Of a DNA stretch of 10,545 nt, positions 4,358 to 10,545 are shown piece after piece. The position numbers and the translations under genes were made by a program. A model generated the notes under the pieces. The model made no database searches. It was not told the origin of the DNA and worked only from the letters and a program-made list of their open reading frames with translations. This stretch comes from Aquifex aeolicus (lineage in GTDB: Bacteria; Aquificota; Aquificia; Aquificales; Aquificaceae): contig DQTK01000112.1 in the NCBI GenBank assembly GCA_015662815.1, positions 1 to 10,545 on the forward strand, given 5' to 3'. The first letter of the stretch is position 1, and every line of letters starts with the position of its first letter.

Positions 4358-6937
4358 ATGGGGAAAGAGGACAAAGAGCTTACTCCTATGCTTGCTCAGT
4401 ATCACCACTTCAAAAACCAATATCCTGACTGCCTTTTACTTTTCAGGTTAGGAGATTTTTACGAGCTATTTTACGAAGACGCGGTAGTAGGTTCAAAGGA
4501 ACTGGGATTAGTTCTTACTTCAAGACCTGCCGGAAAAGGAAGAGAGAGAATCCCGATGTGTGGAGTTCCCTATCATTCGGCCAACAACTATATAGCTAAA
4601 TTGGTAAACAAAGGCTACAAAGTGGCAATATGTGAGCAAGTTGAAGACCCATCCAAAGCTAAAGGGATAGTAAAAAGAGAGGTCATCAGGGTTATTACTC
4701 CGGGAACATTTTTCGAGAGGGAAACAGGAGGATTGGCTTCCCTGTATAAAAAGGGAGGGTATTACTACATAGCTTACCTTAATTTATCAATCGGAGAGTT
4801 TATAGGTGCTAAGGTAAAAAAAGATGAACTTATAGACTTTCTTTCCAAGTTCAACATAAAGGAGTTAATCTTCAAAAAAGGAGAGATTTTACCTACCGAG
4901 CTTGAGAAAATACTGAAAGTCCATTTAACCGAGGTTGAAGATGATTTATTTGATGAAGGAAAGGAGGAAATTCTGAAGAATTTCGGAGTTATAAATATAA
5001 GGTCTTTCGGATTTGAAGAGGACACCTTTCTTTACCCTCTCGGAGCTGTTTACAGGTATGCAAAATTAACCCAAAAAAGTTTTACACCCCTTATTCAAAA
5101 ACCTAAACCTTACAGAGACGAAGGGTACGTTAAACTCGATTTGAAAGCAGTCAGAGGCCTTGAACTTCTTGAAAGCATAGAAGGGAGAAGGGATTTATCC
5201 CTTTTCAGGGTTATAGACAGAACCCTCACGGGAATGGGAAAAAGAAGATTAAAGTTCAGACTACTTAATCCTCTAAGGAGTTTGGAAAAGATAAGGAAAA
5301 TCCAAGAGGCTGTAGAAGAACTTATTGAAAATAGAGAGCTTCTTTCAGAAATCAGAAGATTCTTAGATGGCATTGCAGACTTAGAGAGACTGGTTTCCCG
5401 TATAAGTTCCAACATGGCAACTCCGAGGGAACTTATACACCTTAAAAATTCCCTAAGAAGATTGGAGGAGCTCAAAAACATTTTAAGTGAACTAAAATCT
5501 CCGTTATTTAAGGAAATAGAGGAGAGGTTGATAAATACACGGTTTGTTGCCGAAGAAATTGAGAAGACCTTGGTGGAAGACCCGCCCATCCATGTAAAGG
5601 AAGGAGGATTAATAAAAGAAGGAGTAAATCCTTATCTGGATGAACTCAGGTTTATAAAAGACAACGCCGAAAAACTCTTGAGGGAATACGAAAGGAAACT
5701 AAGGGAAGAGACGGGAATTCAGAGCTTGAAAATAGGCTACAACAAAGTGATGGGCTACTATATAGAGATAACGAAACCCAATCTAAAGTATGTTCCCTCT
5801 TATTTCAGAAGAAGGCAAACACTCTCAAACGCTGAGCGTTTTACCACGGATGAACTCCAAAAGTTAGAAGAAAAAATTCTTTCTGCACAAACGAGAATAA
5901 ATGAACTGGAGTACGAACTCTACACTGAGCTCAGGGAAAAAGTGATTAAGCACCTTGAAAAAGTGGGAAATAACGCAGTCTTGGTCGGCGAACTCGATTT
6001 TATTCAATCCCTCGCTCAGATAGCCTTAGAAAAGGGCTGGGTAAAACCCGAAGTTCACGACAGGTATGAACTCATAATAAAGGAAGGAAGACATCCTTTG
6101 ATAGAGGAATACGTGAAAAATTACGTACCCAACGACACCTACCTTACCGAAAGAGGTTTTGTTCACGTAATAACCGGACCCAATATGGCAGGAAAATCAA
6201 GCTACATTCGGCAAGTAGGAGTTTTAACACTGCTTTCCCATATAGGTAGCTTTATTCCCACCAAAAGCGCCAAGATACCTGTAGTAGACGCTATATTCAC
6301 AAGAATAGGTTCGGGAGATATACTTGCTCTGGGAGTATCCACTTTCATGAACGAAATGTTAGAAGTGGCAAACATCCTAAATAACGCTACCGAAAAAAGC
6401 TTAATAATCCTTGATGAGGTAGGGAGAGGAACGTCAACCTATGACGGTATAGCAATAACAAAGGCTCTCGTGAAATACCTGAGTGAAAAATTAAAAGCAA
6501 AGACCTTGCTCGCCACCCACTTTTTGGAAATTACCAAGCTTGAAGAAAGAGTTAAAGGAGTAAAAAATTATCACATGGAAGTTGAAGAGACCGAGAATGG
6601 CATAAGGTTTCTTTACATTCTAAAGGAAGGAAAGGCAAAAGGTAGTTTTGGTATAGAGGTAGCAAGATTGGCAGGACTTCCCGAAGAGGTAATAGAGCAG
6701 GCAAAGAAAATTCTGAAAGACTTAGAAAGGGAAGAGAATAAAGAAGAAAAAAGACAAGAAGTTCTTCCCTTCCTCGAAGAAACCTTCAAGAAATCGGAAG
6801 AGGCAGAGAAACTTTCAATCTACGAGGAAATTTTTAGGGAAATAGAGGAAATAGATATAGGAAATACTACACCTATAAAAGCCTTACTTATATTGGCTCA
6901 GCTCAAGGAAAAGATAAAATCCCTTACGAGGAAATAA
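4358..6937 (+). CDS. mutS: DNA mismatch repair protein MutS
   Basis: MutS finds mispairs and small loops and, on ATP binding, becomes a sliding clamp that recruits MutL. At 859 residues it is full length. The N-terminal mismatch-reading domain has the Phe-X-Glu motif as F34-Y35-E36 (RLGDFYELF), which separates MutS1 from MutS2. The connector, lever and clamp domains follow (LDLKAVRGLELLESIEG; NKVMGYYIEITKPN). The ATPase has Walker A GPNMAGKSS (607-615), the STFMNEM signature, Walker B LIILDEVGRGTSTYDG (682-697, catalytic E687) and the LATHF His switch. QEVLPF at 800-805 in the tail resembles a sliding-clamp-binding motif. It ends with the helix-turn-helix dimerisation segment IDIGNTTPIKALLILAQLKEK. 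It matches the length and much of the sequence I recall for Aquifex aeolicus MutS. Its last 14 bases overlap trmI on the other strand. Confidence 0.98.
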   Translation: MGKEDKELTPMLAQYHHFKNQYPDCLLLFRLGDFYELFYEDAVVGSKELGLVLTSRPAGKGRERIPMCGVPYHSANNYIAKLVNKGYKVAICEQVEDPSKAKGIVKREVIRVITPGTFFERETGGLASLYKKGGYYYIAYLNLSIGEFIGAKVKKDELIDFLSKFNIKELIFKKGEILPTELEKILKVHLTEVEDDLFDEGKEEILKNFGVINIRSFGFEEDTFLYPLGAVYRYAKLTQKSFTPLIQKPKPYRDEGYVKLDLKAVRGLELLESIEGRRDLSLFRVIDRTLTGMGKRRLKFRLLNPLRSLEKIRKIQEAVEELIENRELLSEIRRFLDGIADLERLVSRISSNMATPRELIHLKNSLRRLEELKNILSELKSPLFKEIEERLINTRFVAEEIEKTLVEDPPIHVKEGGLIKEGVNPYLDELRFIKDNAEKLLREYERKLREETGIQSLKIGYNKVMGYYIEITKPNLKYVPSYFRRRQTLSNAERFTTDELQKLEEKILSAQTRINELEYELYTELREKVIKHLEKVGNNAVLVGELDFIQSLAQIALEKGWVKPEVHDRYELIIKEGRHPLIEEYVKNYVPNDTYLTERGFVHVITGPNMAGKSSYIRQVGVLTLLSHIGSFIPTKSAKIPVVDAIFTRIGSGDILALGVSTFMNEMLEVANILNNATEKSLIILDEVGRGTSTYDGIAITKALVKYLSEKLKAKTLLATHFLEITKLEERVKGVKNYHMEVEETENGIRFLYILKEGKAKGSFGIEVARLAGLPEEVIEQAKKILKDLEREENKEEKRQEVLPFLEETFKKSEEAEKLSIYEEIFREIEEIDIGNTTPIKALLILAQLKEKIKSLTRK

Positions 6938-7673
6938 GTTTTCTACCGAAAACGAGATATGCGGTATGAGCTACCATTTGGTCTTCGGGTCTGAAGCGCT
7001 CCGCTACGGTTTTGTATTGCCTTTGCAAAATTTCAACGATTTCTACGTTCCCGAAAAATTTTTCTAAACTTTCGAGAAGCTTTATCACCTGATTTGCCGT
7101 AGGAAGTAGAAATCCAACTACTCCCCCTTCCTTTAAAGCCTTATGGACTTTTTCTAAGTGTGGATACGGTTCCCTTACATCTACAAAGGCTGCATCGAAA
7201 AAATTCTCCGGAACATTTGCTTTGGAAAAGTCAAGGTTGTGAAACTTTACATTACCCTTTAGTCCAAATTTTTTGAAATTTTTCTGAGCGGTTTTAAAAA
7301 ACTCCTGTACCGCTTCGTAAGTCCAAATTTCTCCCGCTAAATTTGCAAGAACTGCACAAAGGGCTCCACTTCCCGTTCCAAACTCTAAAACCTTTTTTTC
7401 CTTATTCAGGTCCAGTTTGAAAGCTATGTAAAAGGCATCCTTAGGGTATATTATCTGGGTTTTTCTTTCAAATCCCAAAAGGATAATATCCTCTAAAGTG
7501 GGTCTGTATATCTCGAAGTTGCCTATCTTTATACCTTCCGGTTTATCTATTACCTCGTCGAATTTAAGAACTTGTTTTTTTATGTTCAAACTGTATTTAG
7601 GCAAAAGTTTCCTTAAGAACTTCTTCTCTCCGTATCGTATAAGGATGTACTCTCCCTCTTTAAAACAGTTCAT
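6924..7673 (-). CDS. trmI: tRNA (adenine-N1)-methyltransferase TrmI (m1A58)
   Basis: TrmI uses S-adenosylmethionine to methylate N1 of adenine 58 in the T-loop of tRNA, a change that matters for growth at high temperature. The 249-residue protein has a small N-terminal beta-domain (1-60) and PTLEDIILLGFERKTQIIYPKDAFYI leading to the Rossmann fold. Motif I is VLEFGTGSG (95-103), with the ribose-binding Glu at 120. The region of the catalytic Asp is VDVREPY (Asp165, where many relatives have D-x-P-x-P/W). The end RFRPEDQMVAHTAYLVF carries the family's conserved MVxHTxYL pattern. The family is tetrameric. It is last in a pgpA-mqnD-trmI operon, with 14-base overlaps both with mqnD and, antisense, with mutS. 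No Shine-Dalgarno is visible. It resembles the Aquifex TrmI I remember. Confidence 0.93.
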   Translation of the reverse strand: MNCFKEGEYILIRYGEKKFLRKLLPKYSLNIKKQVLKFDEVIDKPEGIKIGNFEIYRPTLEDIILLGFERKTQIIYPKDAFYIAFKLDLNKEKKVLEFGTGSGALCAVLANLAGEIWTYEAVQEFFKTAQKNFKKFGLKGNVKFHNLDFSKANVPENFFDAAFVDVREPYPHLEKVHKALKEGGVVGFLLPTANQVIKLLESLEKFFGNVEIVEILQRQYKTVAERFRPEDQMVAHTAYLVFGRKLISS

Positions 7674-8499
7674 CGGAGAATATCTTTTCGGGAATTTCCA
7701 CCTTTATTATTCCCTTTTCTTTACCAAGCCTGAGCAGTAATCTTACAGCTTCCCTTCCATCTTCGCCGTAATCAATCGTTCTTTCATTTACATACATGCT
7801 TACAAACTTTTTCGTTCTCTGAGTATCCTCTTTTAAATCCCTTGCATAATTTATAGCGTACTCAAGAGCCTTTTGATTTTCCTTAAGAGCGTATTCAACG
7901 CTTTCCCTCATAAGTTTTTCTATCTTTTTTATAACCTCTTTTCCTAAATCTTTCCTCACAACGTTGCAACCCAAAGGAAGAGGTAATCCGTATTTTTCCT
8001 TCCACCATTCTCCCAAGTCAACTATTTTTTCGAGTCCGTAGTCCTTATAGGAGAGTTGACCTTCATGAATAACAAGACCTGCATCTACTTTACCCTCTAC
8101 CACCGCATTTATGATTTCATCAAAAGGAATTACTATATGTTCAAAGTTCGGTTCGTAGAGTTTAAGGGTCAAAAATGCCGTGGTAAGCTCTCCCGGAACC
8201 GCTATTCTTTTACCCCTCAGGTTATCAATTTCCTCTTTAGCTACCACTATGGGACCGTAGCCTTCTCCAACGCTCCCGCCGCTCGGAAGCACTGCGTACT
8301 TATCCGATACGTAAGGATAAGCGTGGAAAGAAATTGCAGAAACTTCGTAAGTACCCTTAAGGGCTTCCTTGTTTAAGGTTTCGATATCGGCAAGGATGTG
8401 CTCTACCTCTAACCCTTCCGTATCAATTAGCCCTTTTACCAAGGGATAGAACATAAAGGCATCATCTGAATCGGGACTGTGAGCAATTCTGATTTTCAT
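7660..8499 (-). CDS. mqnD: 1,4-dihydroxy-6-naphthoate synthase (menaquinone, futalosine pathway)
   Basis: MqnD converts cyclic dehypoxanthinyl futalosine to 1,4-dihydroxy-6-naphthoate in the futalosine route to menaquinone, the pathway expected in Aquificales. The 279-residue product has a periplasmic-binding-protein-like two-lobed fold. Family marks are HSPDSDDAFMFY (7-18), VSAISFHAYPYV (53-64), SGGSVGEGYGPIVVA (73-87) and GLVIHEGQLSY (141-151). His145 falls at the position of the catalytic His of the Thermus enzyme. The DxDD-type start and the catalytic His favour MqnD over the related MqnA. Its start is six bases after the pgpA stop and its end overlaps trmI by 14 bases, so the three form one operon. 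Other mqn genes are not in the window. Confidence 0.93.
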   Translation of the reverse strand: MKIRIAHSPDSDDAFMFYPLVKGLIDTEGLEVEHILADIETLNKEALKGTYEVSAISFHAYPYVSDKYAVLPSGGSVGEGYGPIVVAKEEIDNLRGKRIAVPGELTTAFLTLKLYEPNFEHIVIPFDEIINAVVEGKVDAGLVIHEGQLSYKDYGLEKIVDLGEWWKEKYGLPLPLGCNVVRKDLGKEVIKKIEKLMRESVEYALKENQKALEYAINYARDLKEDTQRTKKFVSMYVNERTIDYGEDGREAVRLLLRLGKEKGIIKVEIPEKIFSDELF

Positions 8500-8505
8500 A
8501 AGGAA

Positions 8506-8943
8506 CTATTGTAGCAACATATAAAGGATTATAGAAGTAAGCACACCGGCTACTACATCATCAGCCATTACTCCCAGTCCACCCGGGAAGTTCTCAAATA
8601 GATTTACGGGAAAGGGTTTAAATATATCAATTATCCTGAATATAACAAATCCTAAGATTAACGCCTTTAGGCTGGGTTCCACAAGCAAAAAAGCCAACAT
8701 GTACCCGACAATTTCATCTATTACAACCTCTTCCGGGTCTTCATCTTTGAGAAGTCTTACCATATGCTCCGAGGCAAGCCATCCCGTGAAAAATAGCAGT
8801 GCCGTTCCCCAAAGATAAAGATTGGTATCTATGTAGAGCAAGAGTACTATAGGTATCCCTAAAAGAGTTCCCAGTGTTCCGGGAGCAAAGGGAAGCTTCC
8901 CTATAAGCAGTCCGGTAGCTATAAACTCCAAAAGAAACGACAT
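8506..8943 (-). CDS. pgpA: Phosphatidylglycerophosphatase A
   Basis: PgpA removes the terminal phosphate of phosphatidylglycerophosphate to give phosphatidylglycerol in the inner membrane. The conserved segments are all present: KLPFAPGTLGTLLG near the start, a VIDEIVGYMLAF acidic motif, FRIIDIFKPFPV, and GGLGVMADDVVAG near the end, with the paired Asp that probably bind metal. There are about four membrane helices. I prefer the start at 8943 (MSFLLEFIATGLL, 145 residues), which is where relatives begin. The upstream ATG at 8961 adds six residues but would leave only nine bases to the divergent permease gene, and it would cover a TATATT box at 8955-8950. It is the first gene of the pgpA-mqnD-trmI operon, with six bases to mqnD. 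Confidence 0.92.
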   Translation of the reverse strand: MSFLLEFIATGLLIGKLPFAPGTLGTLLGIPIVLLLYIDTNLYLWGTALLFFTGWLASEHMVRLLKDEDPEEVVIDEIVGYMLAFLLVEPSLKALILGFVIFRIIDIFKPFPVNLFENFPGGLGVMADDVVAGVLTSIILYMLLQ

Positions 8944-8970
8944 CGTAAGGTAATATACCATAGAAGAAAA

Positions 8971-9828
8971 ATGTTAAAGGGATATATATTCTATCGGTTT
9001 GTAAGGACTACCTTTATGGCTTCTTTTCTCCTATCCCTTATTCTCTTTACACTCCAATTTACAAGATTGGGAACTATTCTATTGGGACTCCCTCCGGAAG
9101 ACCTATTGGGTTTCCTCTTGGTTTGGTCTGTTTTCTACACATACTTCTTTCTTCCGGATGGAATAATTCTCGCTACTGCCTTTCTTATAAATTCCTTTAA
9201 AGAAAGAAAACTTATCCACGTATTTTACTCCTTCAGGATTTCTGAAAGGAAGCTTCTTTATTTTTTCTTCATACCCTTTTTATCCGTTTATCTTTTGCTA
9301 GTAGGATTTTCTCAAACACTACTTGAGGAAAAAGTAGCTTTTGTCAGGAAAAATTTAGTGTATAAGTTTCAAGAGAATTTTTTCAAAGAAATACCAACTA
9401 AAACTTTTATTAATTTTGGTGGGGTAGTCATACACGCGGAGGAAAGAACCGGAAATAAACTTAGAAATATCTTTTTTAAATTCGGAGAAATAACTATTCT
9501 TGCGAAAACCTTAGAGTACAGAGGTAACGGACTTTTTGAGTTTTCCAAGGGAACGGTTATTACGGAAGAGGAGAAAATTTTTGTTATTCGATTTGAAAAA
9601 TATCTATTGAATATAAGACAGTTTGAGAAAAAGGAATTAAGGGAAAGAAGATTAAGGGAAAGTAAGTTTATAAACATTGCAAATGCACTTATAACTCCTT
9701 TCCTTTTCTTAGGAGTTTTTTATACATGTTTAAGGAAATGTAATAGAATTACCCATTCTTACGCACTTGTTTCAGCTTTTATACTCTTTCATCAAATCAT
9801 AATTTTTATAATGAAAATTCTACTTTAG
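8971..9828 (+). CDS. LptF/LptG (YjgP/YjgQ) family permease
   Basis: In the Lpt exporter LptF and LptG are the membrane subunits that, with the LptB ATPase, lift lipopolysaccharide out of the inner membrane toward the outer membrane. The 285-residue product has the family layout. An N-terminal helix pair (MLKGYIFYRFVRTTFMASFLLSL and the following stretch to about 75) precedes FLPDGIILATAFLINSFKERKLIHVFYSFRIS and a third helix at about 90-113. A soluble beta-rich periplasmic part follows (about 115-225), then C-terminal helices. It is shorter than the usual 350 or so, mainly in the periplasmic domain. I cannot decide between F and G. It diverges from pgpA, and its last nine bases overlap marC. 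The start has a weak AGAAG upstream. Confidence 0.82.
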   Translation: MLKGYIFYRFVRTTFMASFLLSLILFTLQFTRLGTILLGLPPEDLLGFLLVWSVFYTYFFLPDGIILATAFLINSFKERKLIHVFYSFRISERKLLYFFFIPFLSVYLLLVGFSQTLLEEKVAFVRKNLVYKFQENFFKEIPTKTFINFGGVVIHAEERTGNKLRNIFFKFGEITILAKTLEYRGNGLFEFSKGTVITEEEKIFVIRFEKYLLNIRQFEKKELRERRLRESKFINIANALITPFLFLGVFYTCLRKCNRITHSYALVSAFILFHQIIIFIMKILL

Positions 9829-10452
9829 AAGGACCTTAAGTCCGTCCGCAATGAATTGAACGGATATTGCAAGTAATAGTATTCCCGAAATTCTGGTGAT
9901 AAGATTTATACCTGCTTTACCTAAGAATGTGTATAGAAAAGAACTGGATGAGTAAACTATAAAAGCCACAAGACAAGAAAGAAATATAGCCAGAAGAACT
10001 GAAATTAAACCTAAAGGTTCCTTTATATATCCTCTGAGTACTAAAACTGTTGTAATAGCGCCGGGACCTGCAAGAAGTGGCATAGCGAGAGGAATAAGGG
10101 CTATATTGTCTCTTTGCAATGCAGCCTCTATCTCGTGGCTTTTCCCTTTCTCCTTTGAGATTTCGCCTTGGACAAGATGGATTGCAAGAAAAAAGATAAG
10201 AATTCCACCACCTACTTTAAAAGCTGGGAGGGTAATTCCCATAAATCTAAAGAGTAAATCTCCGCTCATTAGGAAAAATACAAGAATGAAAAAAGCATAA
10301 AGGCATGCTTTAAAAGCTATACGCCTTATTTCCTCCTTAGAGTAGTCCGAAGTAAGGGACATAACTATCGGAACGCTTGAGAAAGGATTCATAATTGCAA
10401 GAAGAGACAAAAAAGACTTTAAGAATGTCGCCAATAAAATATTTACTTCCAT
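9820..10452 (-). CDS. MarC family (UPF0056) inner-membrane protein
   Basis: This is a six-helix membrane protein of the MarC family, 210 residues from the preferred start. The name comes from the E. coli mar region, but no resistance role has been confirmed and the substrate is unknown. Typical segments are LAIMNPFSSVPIVMSLT at the start, FRFMGITLPAFKVGGGILIFFLAIHLVQG, IALIPLAMPLLAGPGAITTVLVL and RISGILLLAISVQFIADGL. The frame is open to an ATG at 10491 (223 residues). That start would overlap the first codons of the divergent thioesterase gene, and relatives begin near MEVNILLATFLKSF, so I choose 10452. GAAGGG lies directly next to that ATG, too close for an ideal ribosome site. Its 3' end overlaps the permease gene by nine bases. 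Confidence 0.88.
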   Translation of the reverse strand: MEVNILLATFLKSFLSLLAIMNPFSSVPIVMSLTSDYSKEEIRRIAFKACLYAFFILVFFLMSGDLLFRFMGITLPAFKVGGGILIFFLAIHLVQGEISKEKGKSHEIEAALQRDNIALIPLAMPLLAGPGAITTVLVLRGYIKEPLGLISVLLAIFLSCLVAFIVYSSSSFLYTFLGKAGINLITRISGILLLAISVQFIADGLKVLLK

Positions 10453-10480
10453 CCCTTCAGTAATAATTATCATAGACATT
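10453..10480. promoter_or_regulatory. Putative divergent promoter between marC and the thioesterase gene
   Basis: Only 28 bases separate the two preferred starts. The centre is AT-rich (TAATAATTATCATAG, 10461-10475). ATTATCATA could serve as a -10 box for the thioesterase, and its complement TATGATAAT for marC. Any -35 elements would lie inside the opposite gene. This is suggestive only. Confidence 0.3.
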
Positions 10481-10545
10481 ATGTCCTTCATATACAGGAG
10501 GAGAGTACAATTTTACGAAACTGATGCTCAAGGAGTAGTTCATCA
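10481..10545 (+). CDS. Acyl-CoA thioesterase, YbgC/4HBT family (partial, 3' end outside window)
   Basis: The frame from ATG 10481 is open to the window edge and starts MSFIYRRRVQFYETDAQGVV followed by His. Hot-dog-fold thioesterases of the YbgC/4-hydroxybenzoyl-CoA thioesterase family begin with a strand and then the motif (Y/F)xxTDAxGVVYH, where the Asp is catalytic. This matches closely, including the D-A-x-G-V-V-H order. These enzymes hydrolyse short acyl-CoA or acyl-carrier-protein thioesters, and some are encoded with the tol-pal genes. Only about 21 residues are visible, so the exact subfamily cannot be judged. The gene diverges from marC. Confidence 0.75.
   Translation, partial: MSFIYRRRVQFYETDAQGVVH

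Noticed and set aside
8056..8376. + strand open frame inside mqnD
   Set aside because: It is a shadow of mqnD on the opposite strand, with no family resemblance.
1..10545. tRNA, rRNA, riboswitch or insertion sequence
   Set aside because: I saw no conserved tRNA arms, rRNA segments, transposase genes or terminal inverted repeats flanked by target duplications.

Overview
The window looks like chromosomal DNA from a hyperthermophilic member of the Aquificaceae, close to Aquifex. The basis is protein resemblance from memory. The 859-residue MutS has the length and much of the sequence I recall for Aquifex aeolicus MutS, and Cas1, TrmI and the small coiled-coil remnant are also Aquifex-like. The recalled A. 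aeolicus Cas1 and MutS are similar but not identical, so this is probably a related species or strain rather than VF5. Genes are packed tightly, with 1 to 42 base overlaps, and few starts have a clear Shine-Dalgarno sequence.

Bases 1-1250 hold the end of a CRISPR adaptation module on the + strand. It contains the last nine codons of a probable cas4, a cas1 broken by a frameshift between its two domains, and cas2 coupled to cas1 by an ATGA overlap. A small ribbon-helix-helix protein gene faces cas2 and overlaps its end.

Bases 1433-2123 contain no intact gene but a good deal of structure. In order there are a tandem repeat of about five 8-base units, two perfect inverted repeats, a well-formed promoter (TTGAAA, 17 bases, TATATT), one degenerate CRISPR-type repeat 22 bases after the promoter, and a decayed gene for a heptad-repeat coiled-coil protein. 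I read this as an orphan CRISPR leader with a collapsed array.

Bases 2124-4299 carry archease and an AtpI/AtpZ-like protein on the + strand. Facing them are a sodium:solute symporter of the bile-acid (BASS) family and a site-2-type zinc membrane protease on the - strand. mutS follows (4358-6937, +). It is convergent with a - strand operon of pgpA (lipid phosphatase), mqnD (futalosine-route menaquinone synthesis) and trmI (tRNA m1A methyltransferase). An LptF/LptG-type permease (+) and a MarC-family membrane protein (-) converge. At the right edge a YbgC-like acyl-CoA thioesterase begins divergently from marC.

The genes from 2124 on are mainly housekeeping genes for RNA repair and modification, DNA mismatch repair, quinone and phospholipid synthesis, and the envelope. 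The unusual part is the left 2.1 kb, where a CRISPR adaptation locus appears to be decaying: a broken cas1, a single repeat and a neighbouring pseudogene.
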